Shown here: piece after piece, positions 46,754 through 57,634 of the stretch
Position numbering within the stretch: position 1 is the first letter of the stretch
Layout: the number at the start of each line of letters is the position of its first letter
DNA from: a virus
Virus record (IMG/VR): IMGVR_UViG_3300044644_001860
Coordinates: 1 to 64,000 of that record
DNA: 64,000 nucleotides
Strand: one strand, 5' to 3'
Notes under the pieces: model-generated
The model's database searches: none
What the model was told of the DNA's origin: nothing
Seen by the model: the letters and a program-made list of their open reading frames with translations, nothing else
Made by a program: the position numbers and the translations under genes

Positions 46754-47125
46754 ATGGCTGCACCAAATCTACAGGCTCCGACAACAGTCACTGGCAAAAC
46801 GACGTATTTGTCTTTGTCCGCAACAACTGAAACGACGCTGCTGTCAAACGCGGCGGCAAGTAACAAAGCGTTGCGTATCGCTAACTTAACAGTGGCGAAT
46901 AAATCTACTACCACAAGCGCGTCAATTGCAGCAAAAATCTACACGGCTGCGAGCGCCGGTACGGGCTATTCTTTAGCCGCTACGGTGACTGTACCTGTAG
47001 GCGCTGTTGTTATCTTAATCGGCAAAGAAAATCCGGTGTGGCTGGAAGAAGACAAGCGCATCACAGTTACAGCCGGCACAGCAAATATTCTTGACGTTGT
47101 TTGCTCGTATGAAGAGGTTGCATAA
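46754..47125 (+). CDS. Beta-sandwich-like fibre accessory protein, MAAPN family, copy 1
   Basis: 123 residues, ATG 46754 three bases after the previous stop. It is a clear paralogue of 53719-54078: both begin MAAPN, continue with a Thr-rich strand, carry ...NPVWLEEDKRI / NPLWLEEGDSI and end CSYEE/CSYEI. The predicted fold is all-beta. Each copy directly precedes a LamG-type adhesin gene, implying a structural pairing with it. Function inferred as a small virion surface protein. Confidence 0.7.
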   Translation: MAAPNLQAPTTVTGKTTYLSLSATTETTLLSNAAASNKALRIANLTVANKSTTTSASIAAKIYTAASAGTGYSLAATVTVPVGAVVILIGKENPVWLEEDKRITVTAGTANILDVVCSYEEVA

Positions 47126-49104
47126 TGCCCCGCCCGTCTGGTGGTTATGCTGCTGGGTACGTGACGCCCGTACTGAGTTCTAATGCGGCTGTGGGAGTGT
47201 GGACGCCGCGCGATGTATACGCCAATCGAGCCGCCGGTACGTGGCCTGTTGAGGGCACGGCTACGCCAGCGTTCTCGACTGTTGGCTACACGCGACTGTG
47301 GGGTTTAACCACAAAATCTTCTGGGCTGGTCACGGGTACGGCCGCAACCGACACCGGTCGGTATAACGTGAAATGGTGGGACAACACTATTACAAACCAT
47401 CTTTCCGGCGGCACATTTAGCAAAGCAGCCGCGGGTGGCTATCGCGCGTTTGAGATTTATCCGGTGCGGCAAACACTCACTTCCGCGTCTAGCAATGCGG
47501 TTTTAGCCTACAAAAACGGCTATAACGTCACTATCGACACCGGGCAGAGTAAGTTCGGCGGCGCAAGCGCTTCTTTTGGCGGCAACGGCGACTATCTCAG
47601 GACATCTGTTGCGTTTAACTACTCATCAAACTTCACGATAGAGTTTTGGTTTCGGCGATATGCCTCGGGCAGCGGTCAGGCCCCTACGTTTTACGAAGCC
47701 GGTGATATTCAAGGCGGTCAGGGCGGCTTGCATATTTATTATTTAAACGGTCAGATGCAGGTTAGCGACGGAATCGCCCCGGGCATCTCTGGCGGGTCAA
47801 TTCCGGCGTTAAACACGTGGGTACATATTGCCCTAGTGCGGAACAACGGCACAAATACGTTGTACGTTGACGGCACCAGTGTTGGAACGAGCACGCAAGA
47901 TTACGCGGCGCAGATAACAAATAACATCATCTCAATCGGCGGCGCCCCAAACTACAGTTTTTATATCCACGGCTGGATCGACGATTTTCGGCAAACGCAA
48001 GCCGCTGTTTACACAGCCAATTTTACGCCGCCTACGGCAGCCCTCACCGCGATTACTAACACAGCGCTCCTGTACAACTTTAATACAGACTTTGACTCTA
48101 TACCGTTCGGACAGTTTGACGGCTTTGACGTGTCGTCTAACAACATCACCAAGTTGCGAGGAGAAAGCCTCATAATCGACCGCGGACCGGGCTTCAATCA
48201 GTCGGTATACATGTATATCGGGTATCCGCATTATGGTTATGGGTATGTGCCACAGTGGGTTCCCGGTCCAGCAGAATTTGCAAGTTTGAAAAACAATGAT
48301 CTTGCAGCCGCTGATTTGGACCAGTTCTACACAGACCTCGGCGCCAGCAACGCCGGTGTTTTGAGCGTGCAGGGCAACCCCGGCATATCAGCCGACACGC
48401 CATCTATAGCCACAGCGAAAGGCTATACGGTGTTTGGCAGCGTGCCTCCGGCTACGACATTGCTTTTAAATTGCGAGGGGGCAAATAACGGAACCACGAT
48501 TACAGACTCTAGCGTAACAGCGCAGACTATTCGCCGCCTCCACACCGGCAGCACTGCTCCCGTTACCAGCACAACGCAGTTTAAGTATGGTTCGTCTTCG
48601 GTTCTTTTTAACGGCAACAACTGGCTGGACAACTTAAACGGCAATTCGGCTAATGTCTTGGGTACCGATAATTTTACTGTAGAAATGTGGGTGTACTTAG
48701 CGTCTCGGGGAACGGTGACGCCAATCTTTGAGTTAGACCAATACACTGCTGGTATTTTGTGGCGCGTAGGCAGCAGCGTAGATAGTCTTTGGATCAAAAA
48801 CAACCAATACAACTGGTCGCCGGCTACGCACGTTCCTTTAACGACATGGACGCACGTGGCGCTTGTCAGAGAGAACGATAATGTGCGCGTATACGCAGGT
48901 GGGGTGCAGCGGCTGTCTGTCAACTTACCTGCAAACACGTTAGTTGGCACAGCGGGCAAAATAGTTATCGGCGCGTCTACGCATGATAATTACACTACCC
49001 GTATGACCGCCAACAGTTATCTTGACGACATCCGGCTGACACGCGGACTTGCTCTTTACACGGGCACCTTCACGCCGCCGACGGCGCAACTTACGGCACT
49101 ATAA
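47125..49104 (+). CDS. Adhesin with two LamG-like (concanavalin-fold) domains
   Basis: 659 residues; start overlaps the previous stop. After an N-terminal ~110-residue region (PRPSGGYAAGYVTPVLSSNAAVG), two LamG_3-type domains are visible: one (~125-305) with TIEFWFRRYASGSG, WVHIALVRNNGTNTLYVDGT and IDDFRQTQAAVYTANFTPP; one (~440-658) with FTVEMWVYLASRG, WTHVALVRENDNVRVYAGG and LDDIRLTRGLALYTGTFTPP. Such domains bind glycans or proteins. Likely a receptor-binding tip. The last base overlaps the sulfotransferase gene start. Confidence 0.82.
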   Translation: MPRPSGGYAAGYVTPVLSSNAAVGVWTPRDVYANRAAGTWPVEGTATPAFSTVGYTRLWGLTTKSSGLVTGTAATDTGRYNVKWWDNTITNHLSGGTFSKAAAGGYRAFEIYPVRQTLTSASSNAVLAYKNGYNVTIDTGQSKFGGASASFGGNGDYLRTSVAFNYSSNFTIEFWFRRYASGSGQAPTFYEAGDIQGGQGGLHIYYLNGQMQVSDGIAPGISGGSIPALNTWVHIALVRNNGTNTLYVDGTSVGTSTQDYAAQITNNIISIGGAPNYSFYIHGWIDDFRQTQAAVYTANFTPPTAALTAITNTALLYNFNTDFDSIPFGQFDGFDVSSNNITKLRGESLIIDRGPGFNQSVYMYIGYPHYGYGYVPQWVPGPAEFASLKNNDLAAADLDQFYTDLGASNAGVLSVQGNPGISADTPSIATAKGYTVFGSVPPATTLLLNCEGANNGTTITDSSVTAQTIRRLHTGSTAPVTSTTQFKYGSSSVLFNGNNWLDNLNGNSANVLGTDNFTVEMWVYLASRGTVTPIFELDQYTAGILWRVGSSVDSLWIKNNQYNWSPATHVPLTTWTHVALVRENDNVRVYAGGVQRLSVNLPANTLVGTAGKIVIGASTHDNYTTRMTANSYLDDIRLTRGLALYTGTFTPPTAQLTAL

Positions 49105-49838
49105 TGATTTTCTATTACGGCACGCCAAAGTACTCTGTCGCGCTGAACGCTAAAGTCGGCTCAAGCAGTATGGCGCGGGCGATTATTGAGCAGTTTTATC
49201 CGCGGCAAGATTGGTTGATACGTACCGCGGCGTACCCAGAAGGCAAATCTCCTGAAACTGAACAGTGGCATTGGCTGTGCGGCGGCTCGCCCACGCCGCC
49301 AAAGCCTGTAGTGCTACTCGTGCGTGACCCGGTTGCTCGTTTTGTGTCCGCGTGCCAGCAAGTAAACATTAAACCCAGCAATGTCCAAAACGCTATAGAC
49401 TCAATTATCGATGACGTCCAATGTCATCGCGTCAGGCCAGAAAATTTATCCGACGAGCAGTGGCGCAAACAGTTGGACTACGCGACACGCCAAAATACGC
49501 GGATGGGGCAGCAGATGATGGCTCAAGGAAAAAAGCCGCCTCGCCTTGGCTTCCTGCGCGACAACGTGCACTTTCTTCATCAGCACGAATACGCCGTAGG
49601 CCCGACGACTTGTTTTCGGTTTCCTCGGGATATGAAGGCCGCTTGGGAGTTTCTTGAGATCGCGGCGCCAATACCGGAAGCAAACAAAGCCCGGCGAAAA
49701 AAAGCCGTGTTAACAGAAGAACAAGAAACTGCTGTGCGGCTGTACTACTCGGCAGACCAGCAATTATTTGATAGCATTACTGCGCCGGGTTATGTGTTTA
49801 CTCCGGACACGACGCCGGCAACAACCGCTGATCTTTGA
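49104..49838 (+). CDS. Sulfotransferase-like protein
   Basis: 244 residues, ATG 49104 on the previous stop. The PAPS-binding signatures are present: NAKVGSSSMARA (residues ~15-26; the 5'-phosphosulfate loop, usually K-G-T/S-S) and VVLLVRDPVARFVSACQQ (~69-86; the 3'-phosphate-binding RDPxxRxxS). YAVGPTTCFRFPRDM and WEFLEIAAPIP follow the family's order. It would transfer sulfate from PAPS to a hydroxyl on a sugar or Tyr; the target is unknown. Placement within the fibre gene block suggests virion or host glycan sulfation. Confidence 0.72.
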   Translation: MIFYYGTPKYSVALNAKVGSSSMARAIIEQFYPRQDWLIRTAAYPEGKSPETEQWHWLCGGSPTPPKPVVLLVRDPVARFVSACQQVNIKPSNVQNAIDSIIDDVQCHRVRPENLSDEQWRKQLDYATRQNTRMGQQMMAQGKKPPRLGFLRDNVHFLHQHEYAVGPTTCFRFPRDMKAAWEFLEIAAPIPEANKARRKKAVLTEEQETAVRLYYSADQQLFDSITAPGYVFTPDTTPATTADL

Positions 49839-49868
49839 TTTACGCTATTTTTAAACAAAGGACTAACC

Positions 49869-50207
49869 ATGAGCGTTCTTGACCCAGAAACATCCCCGAT
49901 TTTAGACCCGGCGACCCGCATTGCGAACCAACTTAAACAAAACGCCCGCAATATATTTCGCAACATTACCGGTTCTTTTGCACAAAACGCCAAACTTTTT
50001 TGGCAGAACCCGCAAGCGACGCCGCAGGAAATCGCCGCGGCACTAGGCACCGACGGCGTTGAACTTTTTCAGTTGCACGCCAAACTAGGCGAATTGCTGT
50101 ACTCGATAAAACCCGAAGTCACTACTGCCACTATGGCTATCGTGGGCGACTCTACGTACAACGAGGACGGCTCTGTGACTATTCCGACCACGCCGCCCGC
50201 TGAGTGA
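49869..50207 (+). CDS. Small helical structural-region protein
   Basis: 112 residues, ATG 49869 with AAAGGA upstream. Helical centre NQLKQNARNIFRNITGSF then FWQNPQATPQEIAAALGTDGVELFQLHAKLGELL, a layout seen in many tail-region hypothetical proteins of phages with collagen-like fibres. Function unknown; possibly a virion component. Overlaps the next start (ATG 50207) in ATGA form. Confidence 0.62.
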   Translation: MSVLDPETSPILDPATRIANQLKQNARNIFRNITGSFAQNAKLFWQNPQATPQEIAAALGTDGVELFQLHAKLGELLYSIKPEVTTATMAIVGDSTYNEDGSVTIPTTPPAE

Positions 50208-50848
50208 TGTCGGCTAAGCCCCGCGTCCTCGGCGCGTTGTTTACAAAAGGTCTGCAACCAGACTCGCCGCCCCACCACGACCGTATGACACCAGAGATGG
50301 GGCGCGCGTGGGCGGAATCAGTAAACGACCACGGCTACGAAGCAATTCTGTTCACCGACGTTGACTGCAGTTTTTTACCGGTGACTGAAGTGCGAATTCC
50401 GTGCCGCGGTTTTCCGCACACGTATCGCTTTATCGCGATAGCCGATTATGTAAAAAAGCAAAACTTACGCGGCGAAATCTGGTGTACGGACGTGCGTGAC
50501 GTAATCATGATCAACCGCCCGCGGCCACAACCCGGGTTTTTGTATGTCGGGTCTGAGCCTGATGGCCCCCGCTCGTGGCGTTGGATGTCGAGTGTGCAGG
50601 CTGGTTGCCCTTTTTGGACGTACACAAATTATCCGGGTATAAACTACAATTGCGGAATTGTAGGCGGCATTGATATTGGTGATTTTTTGCAGACGCTCGG
50701 TAAGTTAAATAAAATGTGCCGCGGCCTACATGACATGCACTCTTTTATTTATGCCCTGCAGTCGCAAAAAAACATTGTAACCGGCCCTTTGGTGCACAGT
50801 GTTTTTACGGCTAATACTCCTACTGACGCTTGGTTTGCGCACAAGTAA
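50207..50848 (+). CDS. Glycosyltransferase-like protein (GT-A fold)
   Basis: 213 residues from ATG 50207. Begins RVLGALFTKGLQPDSPPHH; the central YRFIAIADYVKKQNLRGEIWCTDVRDVIMINRP carries TDxRD, the metal-binding position of nucleotide-diphospho-sugar transferases, and INYNCGIVGGIDIGDFL corresponds to the acceptor-side N-G-G segment. The protein is small, lacking an extra domain. Next to the sulfotransferase-like gene, so the two may act on one product, as inference. Confidence 0.6.
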   Translation: MSAKPRVLGALFTKGLQPDSPPHHDRMTPEMGRAWAESVNDHGYEAILFTDVDCSFLPVTEVRIPCRGFPHTYRFIAIADYVKKQNLRGEIWCTDVRDVIMINRPRPQPGFLYVGSEPDGPRSWRWMSSVQAGCPFWTYTNYPGINYNCGIVGGIDIGDFLQTLGKLNKMCRGLHDMHSFIYALQSQKNIVTGPLVHSVFTANTPTDAWFAHK

Positions 50849-50892
50849 TCCCGTTGCCATTTTTGCGCGACGGCATTACATTACGTTAAAGC

Positions 50893-50941
50893 GCGCTAGC
50901 GTAAACCCGTTTTTGCGCTACAACGTAAACATTGCTTATTC
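50893..50941 (+). promoter_or_regulatory. Direct repeats and possible promoter in 107-base gap
   Basis: GCGCTAGCGTAAAC (50893-50906) and GCGCTACAACGTAAAC (50915-50930) are near-direct repeats 22 bases apart, about two helical turns. TTGCGC (50913-50918), 17 bases and TTATTC (50936-50941) could form a promoter inside them. The pair may be an operator site. Confidence 0.4.
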
Positions 50942-50955
50942 ATCGGAGCATTACC

Positions 50956-51522
50956 ATGGCTGACCCGCAGATCATCGACGCCGTTTCAGAGCCGACCGAT
51001 ACCGCGCAAGTATCTCTTGATACGTCGGCGCTATCGAAAGCCATTCAGAACATTATCGCTAACAACACGCCAGTTGAGACGCGCACGGTTAACCCGGCTG
51101 AATACATTAACCGTGCTGGCAAGTCTATGGTGGAGCTCTATGACTCCTACACCAAGCTGCGCACGATCGGCACACACCTAAACGGCAAACTTGTATCAGA
51201 CCCCATCCCCGATACGCTGCGGATTGAAAACATCTCTATTCGTTTCCGCTCTGTTGAGAACGGGCAAGAATCCGAAGCGCAGACTGTAGAGCTAAAAAAT
51301 CTGCAGTCAGTCGGAGACATATCGAATATTCTTTCTACGGAAATTGGCGCCGTCATCGTGCTGCTTCAGCAGGAAACAGCCGGCATCCTCGACATCGCCA
51401 CCAAGACCAAAGAGCTTTGCGACAAGTCTCGGAAGGCGTGGGAAGAGTCGAACAAGGACAAGAAAATTCAAGAAATTGACGCGGACGGAAACGCCGTCAC
51501 AGAAGAATCGACCCCCGAGTAA
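50956..51522 (+). CDS. Hypothetical structural-region protein
   Basis: 188 residues from ATG 50956 (CGGAG seven bases upstream). Helical sequence with AGKSMVELYDSYTKLRTIGTHLNG, strand-like RIENISIRFRSVENGQ, then ETAGILDIATKTKELCDKSRKAWEE and an acidic end. Not recognised. It has its own regulatory gap and precedes the third collagen-like gene. Confidence 0.6.
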   Translation: MADPQIIDAVSEPTDTAQVSLDTSALSKAIQNIIANNTPVETRTVNPAEYINRAGKSMVELYDSYTKLRTIGTHLNGKLVSDPIPDTLRIENISIRFRSVENGQESEAQTVELKNLQSVGDISNILSTEIGAVIVLLQQETAGILDIATKTKELCDKSRKAWEESNKDKKIQEIDADGNAVTEESTPE

Positions 51523-51567
51523 GTTAACATTAACGTCGGCAATACCGCAAAGAAAAATACCCGCTGG

Positions 51568-53716
<2,149 letters not shown>

Positions 53717-53718
53717 TT

Positions 53719-54078
53719 ATGGCTGCACCAAACATTGCTGCAACGACAAACATTATCGGCAAGCTTGACACTGCGGCAGTGACAACGTCTATGCAGGTTA
53801 TGGTGTCTAATCCGGCATCTAGCGGCAAAGTCTACAAAATAAACACGCTCTTTGCTGTGAACGTTACGGGCGCTACCGCGACGGACATGCACATATCGTT
53901 ATTCAGAGGCAGCAGCGAAGTTCCGATTATTCGGTTTACAGCGGTGCCTGCCGATGCCACACTGGTTGTCATCAGCAAAGACAACCCGCTCTGGTTAGAA
54001 GAAGGCGACTCGATTAAGGCGCAAGCCGGTGCAAATGGTCGAACCGTAATTCTCTGCTCGTACGAGATTATTTCTTAA
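53719..54078 (+). CDS. Beta-sandwich-like fibre accessory protein, MAAPN family, copy 2
   Basis: 119 residues, ATG 53719 with GGAGG upstream, two bases after the collagen gene. Paralogue of 46754-47125: MAAPN start, central Thr-rich strands, NPLWLEEGDSI and CSYEI end. As with copy 1, the following gene is a long beta-rich adhesin. This points to a duplicated fibre / MAAPN / adhesin module in the genome. Confidence 0.7.
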   Translation: MAAPNIAATTNIIGKLDTAAVTTSMQVMVSNPASSGKVYKINTLFAVNVTGATATDMHISLFRGSSEVPIIRFTAVPADATLVVISKDNPLWLEEGDSIKAQAGANGRTVILCSYEIIS

Positions 54079-54088
54079 GGATTGCGTC

Positions 54089-55711
54089 ATGGGTAATCGA
54101 TACTTCGGCGGTTGGTGGCCGGAAAATTTACCTGTCTTTCCGTCATCGGGCGAGACGTCAATTCCCGGCGTGTGGCACATTGACGATGTGCATATGCTGC
54201 TTGGAGAAGGCATGACGTCGGAGATAGACCCGACCGTATACATTTACAAACGTAGCCGCGGCGGTAGCTACCCTTACATAAGCTGGCCGCGCGCCACATT
54301 CACAGTTGGCGACATTGATGACGTCACTCTCGGATGTAAATCATCTGTTGATTTTTTAGCCAGCGCAACAAAAGGCTCTTCGGCCAACTTTGGGCACGAG
54401 TTTAAATTTTATTGGGAAAAAAAAGCGCCGGGTAGCAGTACGTGGGAGCCGTACTCAAGCCCACTTGATCTGATCACAAACAAAATCAAGCTCGGTCAAG
54501 AAGTGTTTACGACCGACACTAATGTTTTTCGCGGGTACATGGCGAATTTTCGTTACAGCTCGACTGCCCGGTATATGACCGGTTCAAACGACACGACGAT
54601 CACCGTAGTGGCGGACCCGGTGTTTGACGGCAATACGCTTGCCCTGCTGAAATTTAATACGAGTTCTACAACGCCGAGTGTTCCGTGGACGTCATTAGAC
54701 CCGGCCCCAACACCATTTGTGCAAAGTTTTTCAACGGTCACAGACGGTGATTTACCGGGGCAGCAGTACGCGGCTTACACATACGCCGGTTTATACACGC
54801 TGTCACATAATACGGGCTTTACACGAAACGACGGCGACTTTTGTGTTGAGTTGTATTTCAGGACTATAGACAACTTAAACTGGGCTTACTCGAACGATCA
54901 ATACGCCACGCTCGTTGACATGCGTGCTGGAAATACCACAACCGGACCGATCAACGTCAACGCAATAGCTATAACATTATCAAAGCTAAACAAAGTGCAG
55001 GTCCGCCGCGGTGATGCGGTTATTATTGAAAGTGACACGTCGGTCGCAAGCAACACAATCAACCTTGAAAACTCGTGGTATCACGTAATTCTCAACAGCA
55101 AAGATGGCGTCTTGCGCTTATACCTGCGGCCAATTAGCGACCCAAATCGGGCCGCTACGCTTGTCGGCGAGCCGTACGCCGGCGAACATATTAAAAGACT
55201 TCGTTTAACTGACCTCACAAGCGCCGACGACGATACGCAGTTTCGTGTGCGGGTTACATACGGCGCGCTACGAGAAGCGTACAGCGAGCCAGCAACGCTA
55301 TCAGCGAATGCCCCCGACATTACGTGGAACGATCCGGATGGCGGCCCGGCACCGTACTTTACTGTATCGGGAAATTATTTTCCGCATCTGCTTGGTGCAA
55401 ACGCGCTTCCAAACCCCGGAAATTTTACAATAAGCTCGGGTGTCGATCCCGGACCCGGGTTTGCCAATAATCAGTTAGATTTCAGGTGGGAATTCGCTAC
55501 CGAGCGGCTTGACGGGACAGCCATCGAGTTCGACGACGCCGCAACGATACTGGCGTGGAACACGTTTGCCGGTGAAACAGACACAAGTTTTTCTTACAAC
55601 CTTGTTTGGGCTGGCTCGGGTAACTACTTTGCTTTGCGCGCAGTAGCTATTTGCGGACAGGTCGCCACTGTGTATAGCCCCGTGGCATTTATCGAAAGAG
55701 CCGAAACCTGA
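54089..55711 (+). CDS. Beta-rich virion adhesin, partly LamG-like
   Basis: 540 residues, ATG 54089 with AAGGA upstream. After an N-terminal ~115-residue part, the middle (~185-335) has LamG-like features: NTLALLKFNTSST, DFCVELYFRTIDNLNW and SWYHVILNSKDGVLRLYLRP. The C-terminal ~170 residues look like Ig- or fibronectin-type strands (TWNDPDGGPAPYFTVSGNYF, FSYNLVWAGSGNYFALRAVAICG). An exposed tail or head adhesin is likely. It parallels the LamG gene at 47125 in position after a MAAPN gene. Confidence 0.68.
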   Translation: MGNRYFGGWWPENLPVFPSSGETSIPGVWHIDDVHMLLGEGMTSEIDPTVYIYKRSRGGSYPYISWPRATFTVGDIDDVTLGCKSSVDFLASATKGSSANFGHEFKFYWEKKAPGSSTWEPYSSPLDLITNKIKLGQEVFTTDTNVFRGYMANFRYSSTARYMTGSNDTTITVVADPVFDGNTLALLKFNTSSTTPSVPWTSLDPAPTPFVQSFSTVTDGDLPGQQYAAYTYAGLYTLSHNTGFTRNDGDFCVELYFRTIDNLNWAYSNDQYATLVDMRAGNTTTGPINVNAIAITLSKLNKVQVRRGDAVIIESDTSVASNTINLENSWYHVILNSKDGVLRLYLRPISDPNRAATLVGEPYAGEHIKRLRLTDLTSADDDTQFRVRVTYGALREAYSEPATLSANAPDITWNDPDGGPAPYFTVSGNYFPHLLGANALPNPGNFTISSGVDPGPGFANNQLDFRWEFATERLDGTAIEFDDAATILAWNTFAGETDTSFSYNLVWAGSGNYFALRAVAICGQVATVYSPVAFIERAET

Positions 55712-55713
55712 TC

Positions 55714-56244
55714 ATGCGCGTACCCATCAATCAGTTAACGCTACCCGAACAAGCAGCGGCGTACAATCCAGAATTTAAACGCGAGTGCATGCGTACCGGG
55801 AATCCCGTGTACGACAAAAATCGAAACATCGTCGCTTTAGACATTGACCGCATTCCGCTGCAGCGGGCATTTCACAAATGCATGATGCGGCACATGGGCT
55901 ACACCGGCGCAAAGATACCCCCGATGTCAATTGAAATGCCGCTGCCCAAAGAAATGCCGCCTCCACCTGTAGGCGCGTTAGACGCCGTCAAAAAAACAGG
56001 TGTCGGGACAGAGTTAAAAACTGTGTTAAATCAATACGGCTTTGTGCTCTCTCCAATTTACGACATTCTCATGTACAAGTTAAATGACAAGTCGATAACC
56101 GACTGCGCACAAAATATTGAAGGCATGCTAGACGTACTGGAAGACGAAGCATATCGCAACAAGGTAACCTTCGACCGGGACAAGACTGAGATCATGATCC
56201 GGCTCGCAATTCGTAACGCACGGAAAAATTCAAATGGCAGCTAG
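55714..56244 (+). CDS. Hypothetical protein before Trp/Gly-rich gene
   Basis: 176 residues, ATG 55714 two bases after the previous stop. N-terminal RVPINQLTLPEQAAAYNPEFKRECMRTG, a proline-methionine linker (PMSIEMPLPKEMPPPPVG) and a helical C-terminus (IEGMLDVLEDEAYRNKVTF, IMIRLAIRNARKN). No family recognised. Overlaps the next gene start by eleven bases. Confidence 0.6.
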   Translation: MRVPINQLTLPEQAAAYNPEFKRECMRTGNPVYDKNRNIVALDIDRIPLQRAFHKCMMRHMGYTGAKIPPMSIEMPLPKEMPPPPVGALDAVKKTGVGTELKTVLNQYGFVLSPIYDILMYKLNDKSITDCAQNIEGMLDVLEDEAYRNKVTFDRDKTEIMIRLAIRNARKNSNGS

Positions 56245-57625
56245 TGGCGCGTCTGGACCATCTTCTGGTTTGCTCACGAAGGGCAGCGCTTTGTTTTTGA
56301 CAAACTGCCGCGACAAAAAACCTATTTTCGGCCCCAAGGACGATCCTTGCAGTAAAACAGTCAACGAAGATTGTTGCGGCTGCGGCAAGAACCAGTGCGA
56401 GTGCGCGAACCCCACGTGCATGTTTAGTTATCCGGGAAACTCCTACACCGAGTGGGAAGACACCGAAACTTATCAGCAGCTATTTCTGTGCGATGCTGAG
56501 AACACCAGCGGCTACGGCATGACGGTTTTTTCTGGCGGCGTTAACAGCTGGTGGGGCTACTACGGCGGCTGGTGGGGCGGCTACGGATGGAACTGGTGGT
56601 GGGGCGGCGGATATTGGGGCGGCTGGGGTTGGGGCTGGGGTTGGGGCTGGGGCGGCGGATGGTATTGGGGTTGGGGAGGCCTTGCCCCTAACGAAGAAAA
56701 CAAATCGTGCACGCCGGTAATTCGCTGGAAAGAAGATTTTTACCGCAAATGGTTTTGCGGCTCAGAGTGTTATGTCTACATGTCGTGGGCCTACGATAGC
56801 TGCTCGACACCGTGGGGCGAGTATGAGGTCGTGGAAGCAGGCGAGGCGTGCAACAACAGATTTCGTGGTTGCTGCGCTAGCGCGCCTTCTAATCCGTGCG
56901 ACTGCGTGTCTAATTGTTATGGCTGCGGTCCCTGCGGCGGCTCGTGGTACGGCTGGGGCTGGGGCGGCGGCTATTGGGGCGGCGGATGGTGGGGTTGGGG
57001 TGGTAATACTTTTGGCTGTCATTGTTACGAAAACACGGGCGAAAAAGAAGAAGGGCGCTGGGTGGATTGTTCGTCAGGTTGCGGCAGCGGGTGTCCTCCG
57101 TGCTGGTATGGGTACGTGGGCGGTTATGACATTTGGCAGGCTAAATACGGTTCGTGCTACAAGGGCAGCACAAATTCAAGTGTAGCGCGGCTGATCATGT
57201 GGGACTGCGAGTCGGGCACATGGAAAAACGTCACAGAAGAAGCGTATGAAATTGTGCCCGGCACCGCCGCGGGCCCGGGTCAGTGGATAGGTTTTTTCAA
57301 AACAACCACCGGCCCTGACGATGAAGGCTTTTACACCTGCGAAATGGCGCCGGAAGAAGAATGGGGCGGGCGCTGGAAAATGGAAATTGCCGACGGAGGT
57401 ATTAAAACCTCGAATCAATATCGCCCGGGCTACTATACATGCGAGCAATGCGGCTCTAACCCAGATTGTAATCCGTACTGGGGCGACAATCCGTGCGGCT
57501 ACTGTTGCGGAGACTGCCAGCCTATTACGTACTGCGCGTGGCCTGCAGAGTGTTCGCCGCGGGTCAAAGAAATTTCCGAATATCCTGTTACGTGCCCCGA
57601 AGAACCAAGCGGCCCTGATTGTTAG
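56234..57625 (+). CDS. Trp/Gly-rich and Cys-rich protein of unknown type
   Basis: 463 residues, ATG 56234. Three features alternate. Cysteine-rich stretches such as EDCCGCGKNQCECANPTC (~46-62) and CDCVSNCYGCGPC (~222-234). Two Gly/Trp/Tyr blocks, residues ~103-149 and ~235-257, in which nearly every residue is G, W or Y, with WGWGWGWGWG near 131-140. A C-terminal half of ordinary composition with more cysteines (CEQCGSNPDC, CGYCCGDC). About 40 cysteines in all suggest heavy disulfide or metal binding. Possibly a virion surface or adhesive protein given its position in the fibre block. No known family fits. Confidence 0.7.
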   Translation: MAASGASGPSSGLLTKGSALFLTNCRDKKPIFGPKDDPCSKTVNEDCCGCGKNQCECANPTCMFSYPGNSYTEWEDTETYQQLFLCDAENTSGYGMTVFSGGVNSWWGYYGGWWGGYGWNWWWGGGYWGGWGWGWGWGWGGGWYWGWGGLAPNEENKSCTPVIRWKEDFYRKWFCGSECYVYMSWAYDSCSTPWGEYEVVEAGEACNNRFRGCCASAPSNPCDCVSNCYGCGPCGGSWYGWGWGGGYWGGGWWGWGGNTFGCHCYENTGEKEEGRWVDCSSGCGSGCPPCWYGYVGGYDIWQAKYGSCYKGSTNSSVARLIMWDCESGTWKNVTEEAYEIVPGTAAGPGQWIGFFKTTTGPDDEGFYTCEMAPEEEWGGRWKMEIADGGIKTSNQYRPGYYTCEQCGSNPDCNPYWGDNPCGYCCGDCQPITYCAWPAECSPRVKEISEYPVTCPEEPSGPDC

Positions 57626-57634
57626 TGTGCAACT

